From assembly GCA_964020085.1 (NCBI GenBank), contig OZ026605.1:26588498-26652497 (forward strand): a DNA stretch of 64,000 nt. Direction: 5' to 3'. Below are positions 1 through 15,400 of this stretch, one piece after another (the stretch's first letter is position 1; each line of letters starts with the position of its first letter). The translations under genes and the position numbers were made by a program. Below the pieces are notes generated by a model. It saw nothing but the letters and a program-made list of their open reading frames with translations. It had not been told where the DNA came from and did not search any database. This DNA comes from Micromussa lordhowensis. Lineage: Eukaryota; Cnidaria; Anthozoa; Scleractinia; Lobophylliidae.

Positions 1-365
1 GTTCTCGTCTTAGCCTGCTATTTGCATCCTGGGAGATTTAAGAACATACCATGGTGTATTAACAAAATTAGGGATGAGTGGTGATGGTGTTGAGTAGACC
101 TAAGTAGTTTTAGACAGGACAGCCAAAGAACAGAATTTAAGCTTTGCAATAATAGGAAACACTAAAAAATACAAGGAAAATTTACGCCTAATCTGTTAAA
201 GGAAACAATCAAGAAATCTTTCTTTTCTTCAATGACGAATTTGCAAGCGAAAGTGATTAGGTGTTTTGGAAAAGTAAACACCATACCCCTGGTTTCACTC
301 ACTCTTTTTACAAAGGCATTGGTTTTATCTTGATGATTATAACATGACGAATTTCAACACTTTAC

Positions 366-446
366 CTCCAATCGCTTGCAATCTTCTCGCACATGAAGGA
401 GATCTGTGGCCATCTTTCTCATTGCAGCTCTGTAGCGATCCACTTC
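366..446 (-). CDS. CCDC33: CCDC33-like gene, last exon in window (coiled coil start)
   Basis: Twenty-seven residues beginning EVDRYRAAMRKMATDLLHV, matching the start of the coiled coil in CCDC33 (a YRRAMQKMAEDIL-type block). The donor gtaaa at 361-365 shows that further exons lie beyond the left edge. Confidence 0.82.
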
Positions 447-3400
447 CTGTAAATGTCATAAAATACTTAGTACACTGAGCTTGTTTCAAGAGAGAAAGAC
501 ATGGAAGAATTTAAAGTTATATACTCTAGTTTGAAATCGAAGGAGGAGGGATACGAACAATGAGATGGTAGACACGCTTAAGTGGACAATAGTTACATAC
601 AATAGTCACGCTCTTCATCCCAGGTCACACATAAAATATTACTATTAGACTACAGGAGATTTCTTTTATCATGAATATTAATGTGAGGGGTGCCACACCC
701 AGGCAGTACCTCAAACATAATTATTTTCTATATCCTTGTAATATTGATAATTAGCAAAGACATGCTTTATTGATCTGTCTGAATAGTTCGCATCCTGTTT
801 ACCTTCATTTGGTAATCCATAACAGCAAGGCTTTTGATGTCAAGCCTCCCCCTGACCTAGAAATAAAAAGTTTAATTTAAGAAGTTGAGTAGTACAATGT
901 TTGTACGAATCTTCACACATTTCTAAGCCACAGGTACATTTCTAAGCCACAGTCGTGAATCTGGTGAGAGTCAAAGCATCTTTTTCTTTTTACAAAACGT
1001 ATAATATTATTTTCAGTCAAGAGCTACATAAAAAAAAGTACTATACTCACTTCTGGAGGAATTTGACTTGTTCCACCGGCATCAATTATCCTAGATGAGA
1101 GAGCAAAAGAGAAAGACAATTATCATAGGGTTTTTGGAATACGAATTTCTTCTGGTAGTAATTATAACTGATTAACAAAAACCAATTATTTCTTACACTG
1201 CAAACACATTTCATGATACGTGTAAGGAGGATGAGGGAGACCATGCGCATGAGCATGAAATCATTTCCAGTGCGATAACGGATGCTGTTTTTTTAAACTG
1301 TGGGATTTACTTTTCTTTTGATCTTTTGTGTAACTTTTAGTAATTGTCCTAGTGTCAGCTAGGCTTGAGACCTTCCCGGAACCAGTTGGACTAGCTTAGG
1401 GAAAAAGGAAACAGGGTTGACTGGACTCTTGGCTAACTTGTCTTGTGACTTCATGAAACAGCATTTTGCACCTGCAAGATATTGTTAGCTTACAATTGCC
1501 ATTTACACCATTAACGAGACCTATTCAATCAATAAACAAATCGGTCAGTCCATCCATCCATCAACCAGTCAATCAACAAACCAACCAATCAATCAATCAA
1601 CAAGTTGATCAATCAATCAACCACAACCAATCGATCAGTCCAATCATCCATCAATCGTTCAATCAACAAACCAACCAACCAATCAATCAATCCGTCCGTA
1701 GTAATCAGTCCGTCAGTAAATCAATAATTAAGAAATAGAAAACATGTACCGTGTTCCTATCGAGTTATAGAAGCACGAGTGAAAGTTTGGGAGAACGAGA
1801 AATGCTGTGTTTCCACAGCTTTTTCGAGTTCTCCCAGACTTTCACGAGTGTTTCTATAACTCGATAGGAACACAGAGAACATGTTTTCTATTTCTTTTAG
1901 AAAATACCGCGACGAAGAAAAAGAAAGACAACTTGTTTACTTTGATCATCAAAATGTAAATGTCTTTGTTCGCACCATCACTACGTCAACAGCCCGTGCT
2001 AGTTCTGTGTTTCTATGGAGTTATAGAAACACGGTTTTAAACCAATCAGCGTGCGTATTTGCTTTGGGTTATTTTCTAAACAACTTTATTATAGTGTCTT
2101 GTCTTCTAGCCAACCATCAGGCCTCCTAATCGGCGACCTATTCCTCCATATAAGACAGAGATCATTTAATGCTCACCCTCTTTCTGGTGGGGAAAAAACA
2201 TCCGCAAGAGGAACATATTCCTTGACGGGCTCTGCATTCGGTGCATTGTACAAAGAGTGAAACTGCGGCAGAATAGTCTTGACAGCATTCATTGGAGGAA
2301 GGCCATAAGGTACCTGAAGAATAGGAATTTAAAGAAACTGTTACAGAGGCATCGCGTGTACAGAATCCATACCACTTGCTGTATAACGTCATTGTTAATT
2401 TATGCATTATAGCAGTTACATTTCTACGTAATTCTGACAAAAATGACGTTGTCAACAGACACCAAAATGGAGTTACCTGTTCTGCTGGCTCCGGCTTCTG
2501 AGTGGATAAGGGCTGCCCTAACTGAGATGTATGAGGTGCTGCTCTAAATACCGGTAATGATGACAGGTGGGCAGCAGACAACAGCTGGTCAGGTCTCTGA
2601 AAAAACAGCAACAACAACATTAGTTGTGCCCAACAATAACTGCATGAGTTGAACTAAGGTAAAGGTAAAGTCTGCATACAAGCCAAGTGTCTCATCAGGC
2701 CGGAGCTTATCCGGTTTCAGTAGCATAAAGCAAATAGGAAAATTTCTACTCCCCCCTGGATGGGATGCTAGTCCATCGCAGGGTTACCCCCAGCATTAAA
2801 TTCGCTGGTACCCATTTATACACCTGGGTGAAGAGAGGCCCCGTGAGAGTAAAGTGTCTTGCCCAAACACACAACACAATGTCCCCAGCCAGGGCTCGAA
2901 CCTGGAGCGCTCACTCCCGAGTCGAGCACACTAACCATGAGGCCACCGCACCTCCCCGAGTTGAACTAAGACTCAAAATAAATCAAAAAGAGTACTGGCT
3001 GCCCAAAATAACCATAACACGTTCAATACCGCAATGGTAAACTTGGTAAAAAACACTTGTAAAGCGCCTTAAAGCAATGATAATTTGCTAGTAAATGCGA
3101 CTGCTTTTACTGACCAAACCCAGGGAGCAGCGAAGCCTTACATGTGGCAGTTTCACTGGTTAACATGCACAATATCATTGGTCAAACACAGACTAACCAT
3201 GAGCTAATACAAGGATTATATGTTTTAATCCTAACCTAGAAAACAACTTGACAATTAAAAGACAAGCTCGAACACTTCACTCAAATACTACCTGGCATTT
3301 GCACCACACAAGTAATCATAGAGGACTTCCCCTACATACCTCATTGGTGACAAGTCTGAGCACCATTCCAACAGTGGGACCAGTACCTACAGCTGTTCTT

Positions 3401-6400
3401 AGATTGGAGCCCTGAAACACACACAGGTATTGCCGAGAGCACATCATCATATTTCATTTATATACTATTAAAACGCCATGTAAATATTGTATTGCTCAAG
3501 TTGGTGGGACTACTACGTCATTTGTTTATAAACAATGATTTCTAGCTGTTTGTAGTTGTTATAGCACGATATGCAAGTAGTGTGGTGCAGTGCAGTGTGG
3601 TGCGGTGCAGTACAGTGTAGTGTAGTGTAGTGTAGTGCAGTGCAGTGCAGTGCAGTGCAATGTTCGTGTAGGTATTTATATCATGTGACTTCAATTGCTG
3701 CAAACATTTCTGAGGTATTGCATTCGTAATCAATGAAATGCCGAGATCTTGATTAGTACCACTGATTTTTTAGGGGGGAGCCGTTAGTTTTATTTACTAC
3801 CTTCATCACCTTAATAAGACTAAATGCTGGGTGGGTCCTAGCCTGCATGACAGGTCTCAAATTAGGGAACAGCACAACAAGGAAAAAAGTAATAGTAAAT
3901 TGAACTAGCCAAGCCAACACTGCTTAAAAGAAACTGGTGACAACCCAACAGGCTAGGGCCCAGAAAGTTTAACCCATGAAATCCTCCATCTAATGAACAA
4001 AACCATGACATTTAAGATGTTGTTTAAATAAAGCTTCCATTACTCTAGAAACAACACAATTATAGCAGTTTTGACTGTCACCCTAATCACGATCATTATT
4101 GTGGCGTACCTCGATTTGTAGATTGTCTACCCGGAGACCCAGTCTCCCAATGTCCCACTTTAAGCTGGAGAGAAGTAGCTGATCCATCGTTTGATGAGAG
4201 TATCCAACTGGGCTTGATAGTTGCCAGCCATCTCTAGTCATAGCTAGGGTTCGAATAAATTAAAACCACTTGTGTTAGTAGGTAGAGGTTAAGTAGTATA
4301 GTGCTGCTAGTGACAATTAAACTACAGTTTCTGTAGTGTGAGCATTCCTATCATGCTTTACCTCACCTAATAATTATAGTTTACAAATTATTATTGTTAA
4401 TTACAGCACCAGTGAAATATAAGTCGACAGTTTTCACACAATCCTCGATCCTCGATCCTTGATGCTTTCAAGAATCAAGGCTCAAGTTTTGAGTTTCAAG
4501 TCTTGAGTTTCATGAGAATTTCGTGTTTAAAGGCACTCAAAGAATCTTGTGGAACAACTCGAGTTGAGTTGTATGAGTTTTGAATGACTGTCAACCTACA
4601 TGTAACTGGTACTATCTCTCACCTAAAGAGGCTGGATAAAATTCTATAACCAAAGCTGATGTGACAGTAAACAGACTGGACTCATCACCGACAAAAAACA
4701 TTGTCTGGTTCCACTGTGGCTGTTCTTGAGGATCACCAGCTGTGGTGACCTGAGGAGCTCCATACACATGCGAGGCCCCTGCTACGGCAAATGAAGTTGG
4801 GTGTGGCGATGGGAAGTGAATGGTAGTTACGGTTACCCCAGCTGACCTTGGCTGAGCAGATAGCATGGTTTTGCTAGTAATAACAACAAAAATTAGCAGC
4901 TAAGGAACCGTTCAGTTAGTGGTTAGGGAATATTACTACCCAGGCTGACAAAAATCTCGACAAATTATTAATAAATTACAAATTGTATACTTTAAAAATG
5001 ACAGAAAAATATAAACCAAACTGCTTTCATTTGAAATATGGCTAAAGGTCACTGAAAGACACCATTCAGGCCAGTAGAACTGAAAAGCAGTGAATTGTAA
5101 CTTCGTCCACTAAAATTCTGTTTCTCATGATTTCTTTAGGCAGTGTTGGAAATGGTTAGACAACTACAATTTAATAATTGCATTTTATTATCTTACTTGT
5201 ATTCTGTCCAGTTGGATACAACTCTTCCAGTGGCAACTAGTGGACCCATTTGGCTACTGACTGGAGCATCCAGGCCACGAAGCAATACCTAGCATAAAAA
5301 CAAAACAGCATATGACATTCCATCATTCCACTAAGATGACCGTAAGGAGGAATGAAGGAACTGATCGAAGATGATTTAGATTTATTTTAAGGAGGCTCGA
5401 AAGGGTTTTTTTGTTGATGTAGTGTTTGCTAAACGATGAAAGATTATAAAGAAGGATATTTAATGTTGTAGGCAAACTATATGTCTCCTTGGACCTCTAT
5501 AGTTGTACTATATTTTAAAGGTACTTATGACGTCATATCAGTTACCATGGCAACACCCCAGGTCCACAAAAAGGCCCTCTAAATGTCAGTTTTTGTAAAA
5601 TATCTGAAAAACTAATTCGGTGACCTACCGTTTTTATTTCTTTGTTGAAAAGCTCCCTAAATTATTTACCTTTTCAGGCAGTATGAAAAAAATTTATCTA
5701 GTGGAATTTAATATATCTTAAAAAACGCGCTTTATGGCTTGCAGAAAACTCTACTAGATAAATTTCCCTGAAACTTTTATATTTGAAGTGCCATCGTGAA
5801 TGACGCGTGCATGCAAAAAATCAAGATAGGTTACCGAGCAAACTTTCGAGCTAAATACAAATGTTTTCCGCAGGTTTTATTTCCGGTTCGCACGATTTTA
5901 CGCGTCATTAACTTCCGGTGTACTGATTTTAATACTGATTCAGCTGACGCGTGCATCTTAGTTATGGCGTGTGTAGATTGCGCGCGCGCGTGCACCTAAA
6001 AACCCTTTCGAGCCTCCTTAAGAAAAACTGGATAAAGGATCGGTTAGGAACCTCTCATATTAAAGTGAATACAGATCACAGGAAGTGGTTTCCGCATATT
6101 TAAGTGTCCTGAAATATAGGATACAATCTTACAGAGCAAGATACTGCTTAAAAGTCATTCAATATAATCTTTGGTCAGATTCTACAAGTCTTGCCACCTC
6201 AAGTGTTTTTGTGAAAGGCTAACAAAGTATAAGAAAAGAGATTAGTCATGGTATAATTGACACATGTCTTGAGTTTACCATTGGCAACCCCTTCAAGCCA
6301 TTTACATCTTTCACAAGATCTCTCAAGTTGATAACCTGTTATTACAAATGTTACAAAGAGAGAGACCTCATACACATTAAATGCATTACCTCCAGGCCAT

Positions 6401-9400
6401 ACATCTTTGAACCAACTGAGGAAAGAGGTAACTTGTCCAACTTCTTCATTATGGTGATGTACAGTCTGATGTCACCACTAAGCTCGGAATTGGGCTGCCA
6501 GATTGAAATAACTCCAAATTACCCAAAATTGCTAATAAGTAGACAAGTATTATTACACAGAAAAATTGCATAAATAGCACCAGATTTGAATAACACTGTG
6601 TTAGAAAACCTTTAATCAGCCTCTTCCTTATGTTTCCAGAGGATTTCTCTCACGAATGCAACACTTTTCAACATATCATTATTTCAAATTTGGCACCATT
6701 TATGCAATCGATCTGTAGTAAGATAAGGCTGTCACATCCCCTGGATTGGCAAAGTATACATCAACCATCTTACTTTGGCAGGAGAGGGTGGGGATAGCAA
6801 TACAGATGTTTCTCGATCCAAAACTGATTATTTCACTTGCGTGCAATTAATCAGCAATGTAGGTTGCACTGGTGCTTTTCTTTAATTCCTGTTGTTTCAT
6901 TTCCATAGATGGGATGAATGGTGATGTTAGTCCATCACAGTTCACTCTCCAACATTTTATCAGGTTGCTGCAACAATTTAGCAGTACCCAGCTACATTAC
7001 ATGGCTACCCCTGCAAGCAGGCAAGATGAACAAAGTCCTGCATTGTGATTGCAAGCAACATGATGCTTGGTTGCCCACTCATGATTGCAACTTTTTCGCA
7101 CAAGAAAATCAAGCATTCTTTATGCCATATATTTTAAATGCCATATATTTTAATGTCGACCAAGCATGTTTGGTCAAGATGGCTGGAAATAGGACTCACT
7201 ATTTTTGTTTGTTTAGTGACCATGCATGTCTGCATCTCAGTCCATAAACACACAAAAAGAGAACTACATGTACCACTCCAACCATCTTGACCTCGTATGT
7301 TTGGTCAATAACCAATGCGGATAGCTAGCCGAGTGGAGAAAAGCACTGTCACTGATAATACAAAGGCAGTGGCTAAAGCCTAAACTCTTACTAAGCCTTC
7401 AGATCTTGCACTTGAATGAAACCCTACAATACCACCCCAAAATTAAGAAACATTTCTAAAGCTAGGTGGTTTTCAAAGTCCAGTACCTGAACCAGCTCTA
7501 AGTGATATTGGTGAAAAGGCTTCAAATGACCAAGCGACACTGTATACTCTGTGAGTAATTCTTTACTTGGGTGGTCTGCTACCAACAGGATAACAACTGT
7601 CCAAGAAGACGAAAAACTATTCAGCGTACACAGACAACAAAATAGAAAAAGGTGCTATTTTCAAGATTTATCTTCATTTTGCCAGCTCTAGCAGATACAA
7701 AACTGTATTGAAATATGATGATTCTAACTCATTATTATTCAGAACACTTAATAATTAGCAGGTTCCTACTCTTCAAGCATTTAGAAACGACTACATCATT
7801 CTTTAAAAACAGTACAGCAAAATTTTCTCCAACATCAATTATTCTCAGTGTTTCAAAAAGCTGCAGAACCTGCTGTTAAAGATATCAGTTCTTAGATGTC
7901 TTAACATGTCACAATTTTGCTCTAAAACAAAAATGTACATTGTGTTACACCTCAAATATCCAGTACTTCTTAATTGAAATTGGCATTGCAACACGGTAAA
8001 GAAAAAATACTGTCTTCTAACATTTGTGCTTCATGTACTTGGGTGACAAACCTTCATCTTTTGATTCTTCCTCCTTGACCTCAATCAAAAGAATCTCCTC
8101 CCAAGATGGTGCATGTGTTGGCTGAATAGCAGCATGGGTAACAGACTGTCCCATTTGCATTTGAGCTTCAGCTTTTCCAGATTTCCTGAAAATCAGGTAT
8201 GCAATTTACCACCATATATTACTAAGGTGCACTACTTAATTAATCCAAACAGAATGTCATCTAACTATGTTCTAATGACAGGTTGGGTCCATGCATGGCA
8301 AGGTCCTAGTTTGTTGCACAAGCACCTGTAACCTTTATGTGCTGCAAATAACACCTACTTGTTGCACTTGAGCAACCCCTTCTCTGTACCCACCTGTAGT
8401 GCCAATGGAAGAGTATTCTAAAATTGGTCTCCACAGTCACTGATTAAGACACTAGTTAAATGCACTAATATTAAGTTAAGTCAAGTCTACATACAAACCA
8501 AGTGGCCTTTCAGGCCGGAGCTTATTCTGGTTTATGTAGCATGAAGCGACTAGGAGTATTTCTACTCCCCCTGGATTATATGCCAGTCCATCACAGGGTT
8601 ACCCCCCCCCCCACACACACACACACACACACTCCCCGGTATTAAGTTTGCCCATACTCATTTATACACCTGGGTGGAGAGAGGCACTGTGAAAGTAAAG
8701 TGTCTTGCCCAAGAACAGAACACAATGTCACCTGCCAGGGCTGAAGCTGTTTAATCCGAAGAGAAACACACTAACAATGAGGCTACCACGCCTCCCCAAT
8801 TGTATTCGATCACTGGTGATCCCTAATCAGTGCAAGCCAGTTTCTCTGGAGAAAATCATCGTTATTTTAATTATGTACTCACCCTACAATGTATGGCTGA
8901 GGAGGTCTTCCATCTGATTTAAATGGCAGTCCTAGAGCCCCATGCGCTAGAACAACCACTTCACAATACCCTTCCCTTGCTGTATAGCTCCCACACAAAT
9001 GATGGACAGGTGTGCTATTTACATGAGAACCAAGGGCTGACTCCTGGATCTGATAACACACAATAGAATCAGTTTCCTTGCATCAGAATCATCCTACTGG
9101 TCATGAAAATTAGCAACAAGAGCCAGCATATATGATCTTTAGAAGGATAGATCATATTAAAAAATAGCCCAGAGAAAATATATGTGTGCTGATTGGTTTA
9201 AATCATATTTCTGTAACTCAATAGAAACACAGAACTAGCACAAGCTGTTGATGTAATGATAGCATGAGCAAAGAGAGTTTACATCTTGATGATCAAAGTA
9301 AACAATTTCTTTTTTGCTGTTGCAAAATTGTCTAAAATAAATTGAAAACTTGATTGTTCTCCCTGTTTCTATCACGTTATAAAAAAAACAAGTGGTAGTT

Positions 9401-12400
9401 TGGGAGAACTCAAAAAGGCTGCAGAAACACTCATCTGTTGGTTCATGTTCTACAGCATTTCTTGTTCTCCCAAACTTCCACTTGTGTTTCTATAACTCTA
9501 TAAAAAGACGGTATGTTTTCTATTTCTTAAATATTGTTGTTATAATTTGCTTGGATAAGAAATGTCAATATATAGTTCAAATGCTTGAAAATACCTATTA
9601 ATTAATACACAATACAATTTGGATTTTTATGATGCAACAAAAGGATATCACCAAGTTAATGGTGATTATCAGCTGAATCCAGAAATGACAACAAGAATGG
9701 GGTTACCTTAGAAGTTGCAATAGAGGTACCGAAGGGCACAGAACATAGAAGAGATGTTGTATACATGTACACAGTATGAGGGTGGTTTAAAGACTAAAGA
9801 AAGTGCTCATATTTTAAAACAAACCAAGAGGATTTCTCATTACAGACTAAGACGACTGAACTCACTGTTTTAATTCCAATAGGAGTATCTGGTGCAGTTG
9901 AGGGACCTGGCTGAGGTTCCATGGGAACCGGAAGTGGCTGTGGCTTTTTGACAGGTTCTGGCAACAAAAATAATTAATATTCCAATTTTCAGACACTAGG
10001 TAAACTTGTCGTGTCAAGTCAGAAAACAAATTAACATAAATACAAAATTAACCATAATACCTTTCGACATTGTCACATACGCTTTTCGCTTTTGTGGGAC
10101 AACGTTTTTCAAAACAACTGTATACATGTAAGTTTCTATCTTACCCAGGTGCTCTAACTAGTACTCATCTTCCTGCTCAAAATCTTAATTATGGCTGCAG
10201 TTATGAGAGTGTGGTTCTATCTAGACAAAATTGTCTACAGTACAGTTGATGAGTTTTTATTCTTATCACATAATATGTCTTCTTAGCAAATTAATTATTT
10301 ACATGTACATAACAAGATATTGGAAAAAAATAATGATTAATTAAATTAAAGTCTTCTATCACATATGTTAACCTCTCTGCATCAAAGAGTAAAATGCAAA
10401 TGCTGCCTTCTCTATCTCATTACCAGTATTAATGTGCATCATATCTCTTTCTCTTTTCTTTGTATAAACAGAACTGTCCTCTGTAATTCCATGGCCTATC
10501 TGCTGCAAATTCTGTCCAGTCAAAGATTCGTAACTCTCTTTCAAAGGGCCTTCTGGGCTTTTGTTGATATGGTAAGTTTCAAGCTGCACCCTATCACCCT
10601 TTTCATTCACTTCCTGGTCAACTCTGTTTTCAGTGATGCTCAATATCTCAGCTGAATGTTTCTCTCTGTCTATATCTGTCCTAGATAGCTGACTGTGTGA
10701 ACTATTGACTAAGTCGTCTGTGTATTGTTGTAATATATCAGTAGAGTGTCTTTCGCACTGGTCTGGACTGACCCCTATGACACAAGTTTACATTAGCTTT
10801 CACAGGAAATATTCATTTTAACACTGTAAATCTGTAACAATCCGACTCCTGACCAGATAATATTTAAACAGAACTAGGGTGGTGCAGACGGTTCTTAAAA
10901 TATTTTTGTGATTAAATTCATGGCATAAAGTGATTAGATGTCATCCTACTCCACAGTCCCAGATGGGATGCATTCACAGGTCAACTCCCAGCATCCTCTA
11001 AATGTGCTTGCAGGTCTCAGCAATTTGCAGACAACCATTTAAAACTGGGTGAAATGAGGCCCCCACATTTTTTAAGTAATTTAACTGTAAACTTGTATAA
11101 TTTTATAATAGATTAAAAGTACAAGGACATGGGCCAGTCTCTAAATGGGTGAACAAGCACTAAATTGCAAGACAGAATGATACCATTTGGACACTGTAAC
11201 TACGTCATTGTAATTTATATCTTTCATTTTAACTCTATTATTTAAATCATACTTCCAGTAAGTGTCTCCTTTCTAAAAAGCACTCCCATTTGAGTATGCC
11301 CCATTTGGTGTTCTCATTATGTAAGTGACAATTAAAGACCTTGTCGTGACTTATGTACTGGGTATTCTGGTAAGAAGTTTCTCATCAGTCAGTAATATTG
11401 ATTTGGAGATATGAAATAAATGATGTTATGACTATGAGAGCCCAGGCTATTGCCACACTTCTTGAGTTAAAGTATCTGATTTTACTGATCATTAATTAAT
11501 CAACTGCTGTATCACATTCACATGTTTATGTTAAAAGCAAAATGCAAGACTCAAGTACATAGTGTACTGTTCCTATTAAGCACTCCTCTTGATCTGCTAC
11601 GTATATACGTGACCTCCCTTTAGCTACATGTACCAAAAGTAAATTATCACCCTCGGCACTGAATTGAATCATTACTGTTAGTAACAGTAGTCTAACTGCA
11701 TACAAATTTCCCATTCTTCAAACTCACATACTGAAATGACCTTCTCACTTTCAACATCTTCTTCTACTCTCTTTTTCTTCTCTTTTTTCTCAACTTCAAC
11801 TACAAACTCACTACACTTGTAGCTACTTGGACACAAGTTGGCTAAACTTCCTGCCTTTTCTTGTTTCTCAGCTACATGTACAAAGGAGTCAAGCTGCATT
11901 CCCAGAACTTCAGGAACAAGGTGAACCGGGTCACAACCTAAAAGATGCAAATAAAAGCTTACATTGACAAATTTATATGAGATCTAAGAAGGTGGTATTT
12001 TTACGATAACTGCAAAGATTCTTGCGTGCTCATTTAGACATGTGTTCCAATTTCTGTAAAAGATTCAGTTTAGAAGGTTAAAGTCGAAAGCTGCTGGATA
12101 TATAATTGTTTGCTTTGCTCCGTTTGTTTTGGAGCAGAAAGGTGCAGATTCTTGCGCTGGTGGGTATTATGATGGTGGATGGCATTATTTTGTTTAAAAT
12201 TCAAATTAAAGTCAATGATCTTATGAAGGCATCTAAAGAAGTGAAGGTATCATCTGTGATCTACATGTAAGTGCTTCCACTCTAGTTCCTCAAAAGCTTT
12301 GGTGGCGGAGGAATATTTTGGTTTGTCTAAAATTAATTTTGCTGCCTTGTTTTGTTGTACTTGGAGATCATTCATCAGTTGAGTGTTGCTTTTATCACCC

Positions 12401-15400
12401 CTTATAATATCATCATTGTCAAAAAGTTGGAGAATTAGAGAGTGATAAAGTGGTAAGTGTGTGTGAAGTGCTGGAAGAGGCTTGATTTGTCTAAGAAGTC
12501 CAAGTCTCTGGTTGGTTGTGTTTACGATATTTTTATGTGCTCATTCCAAGACAGATCACACCTAAGTATTTGAAAGTATTAGCATGTTCAAGAGGGCTTT
12601 CACTGACCTTAATAGAAACTTAAGACAATGCATGCTTCTGATTACATGTAAGACAAATCTAGATTTAGCACAATTAAGGGTGAGCAGATTAGACTGTATT
12701 GCGAAACAGTTTTTAAGTCTATATTCAGATAGATCTTGACATCCTGAGCTATTTTGGCAAAATAATAAATTAGGGTGTCATCAGCATAGAGGATGATTTT
12801 GCAGTGTCTGAGACACTGACGTAATTAATGAACAGTAGAGGCCCAAGTATGCTACCTTAGGACATGAGACAATTTCCAATTGAGATAACCAGTTCACGAG
12901 CAGAGAGATAAGACTTACTGTAAACCAATATATGGAATTGTTATCCAAACCTGAAGATTTCAGCTTCTTGAGCAAAAGTTATGTTATATGTATTAACTAA
13001 AGGTTGTTAGTAAGATGGCGTGCAAATGCAAGATAAATGACAAACACTTCCTTAGCATTTGTTTGAATTGGCCAGATTTTTTTAGCCCTACCACTTTAAA
13101 GTGGTCTCCCCAATCCCTGTACTGAAATGTGAAAAGTTATCTGATTAACATGACACAAGCATGGGACAAAGAAAACTCTCAGTCGCCAACAAGAATCGAA
13201 CTCATGACTTCCCGAACACCGGGCGGGCACTCTATCCACTGACCTATGAGAACTCATGGAGAGCAATGTCATTTAACTGAGTTCATATAATAACAATTTC
13301 TATACCTTTAACATAGTCTGCGATATTGCCTGCCAATATAACTAATAAGTGATTTTTTTCCAATGGACACAAGTACTCACATTTTGGTATAGCTTCTCTC
13401 ATCTCAGACACCTCAAACTGGCTACTTGGAATTAAGTTGGCTAAACTTCCTGCCTTCATTTGTTTCCTGCTCAATGAATTTCTGCCTGATAATGCATCAC
13501 TATCTAGCTGCTTACCTTGCTGTTCAGCTGATGTGAAATAGCAAGAATTAGCACATATTAACATATACCAAAACACTTAGACTTAGACTTACATGTAGGG
13601 ATTATTACAAATTATCACTTATCATGGAACCCACATATAGATCACGTAGTATCTAAGGCTAACAGAATGCTCGGTCTGATTAAGAGAACTTGTAAAGGTC
13701 TGGATGACCCTACAGTAGGACCTTGTGTACTCTTTACTGCTCATTAGTCCGCTCAAATTTGGAATATTGTTCAGTGGTATGGTCCCCATATACAAAAAGA
13801 AATACTGATAAGCTGGAGAGAGTACAGAGAATAGCGACTAAATTTATCTTAAAAACTGATGATCCCTATGATATTCATTTGAAGAAGTTAAACCTCATGT
13901 CACTGAAGAAGAGGAGATCACTGATTGACATGACTTTCTTATATAAAGTACTTAATGGCAACATTGATATTGACATCAGTAAAATTATAGATTTCCACTC
14001 AGAAGCTGACCGATTCTCAGTTAGGTCTATGGACTTTTACCTTTAAAGAAGAAATATGCTAGAACTAATGTTTTGAAGTACAGTTTCTTCCATAGAATAA
14101 TTGACCAATAGAATCAGCTACCCTTAGATATTCGTGTTTCCGATAATATAAATACTTTTAAGACTAGGGTTAAGAAATTTCTTAGTGATGGTTAAGTAGT
14201 TTATAGATGTTAATGTATTTTATGTAACTATTGCTATATTGTGTTTTTATATATTTTTAGGTGATCTGTTTTTATATGGGGTCTGGGACTCTTTTACAGT
14301 TCATCCTTTGGTTTTTTAATCCATTGATTTTAATAAATAAATAAACACCAAAAATACTACTTTTAACAGTAGTTTGTATTTTGTATAATGTATTTTAGGT
14401 AAAAATGATTTCAACCTTAGTTAATTTGTGTCCAAGCGTAAGGGTGAGTACAGGCAAAGGCAACGTTAAGTCTGCATACAAGCCAAGTGGCCCATCAGGG
14501 TGGAGCTTATCCTGGTATTTCTACTCCTCCCTGGGAGAGATTCTAGCCCTTCACAGGGTTACCCCCAGCATTAAGTTCACTGGTACCCATTGATACACCT
14601 GGGTGGAGAGAGGCACTGTGAGAGTAAAGTGTCTTGCCCAAGAACACAATGCAATGTCCCTGGCCAGGCAGGGCTTGAAGCCGGACCACTCGATCTAGAG
14701 ACGAGCACACTAACCATGAGGCCGCTGCGCCTCCCATTAAAGATGAGAGTGGAACCTTATAAATTAATTACACAACAAATATGAGCAAATTTGCAATGAC
14801 TGCTTGCATAGTCTAGTGGAGATGAAGGTGGAATACAGAGTCAATGAACAGGTGTTGACATCTAGGTTCAGTTTAAAAAAGACCTGGGGGAATTAGGATT
14901 GGAGTTAGGGTTAGGGGCTGATATGGGATCCTGACAGGGTAGGATAGAGTAAGGTAAGGAACTGAGAGGGTGGGTGGCATGCAGGTTACTCTTTAACAAA
15001 AAGAGTGAAACAAATCATCTAGGTTGAGATCATTTGGACCAAAAATACAGAGTAAACTACAACAGAATTATCAAATGATGTTACATGTACTATAGACATG
15101 AAACATGCTTTGAATTTACTTCTCAGCAAGTGTTTTATAGCAAGCTACCCCTGTAGTCTGAAAATATACTAATACAGTTGCCCAGCAGTAAACTGCAGTC
15201 TTGAGATATCATCTTTTCATAATATGTCCAGCAATCTGTTTCTTCTTCAGCCATTTTCATAGTCTGTAATGAAACTTCTATCCTTTAGAACAAAATGAGG
15301 ACTTACTTGTTTCTTCGGGTTCTTCATATTTCAGTTTCACAGAAGCTCTTAAAGCGCCAGAATTGATCCAAAATCCTTCACCTTCCTGTACATGACTCAA

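Noticed and set aside
1466..1738. Asn/Gln-rich 90-codon frame
   Set aside because: Entirely produced by the caatcaat simple repeat inside an intron.
13175..13262. Possible tRNA genes here and at 34350-34435
   Set aside because: A and B box motifs are present, but the acceptor and anticodon stems do not pair; these are SINE heads.
13723..14046. Independent 107-codon gene
   Set aside because: It is the C-terminal part of a LINE polymerase with upstream frame breaks.
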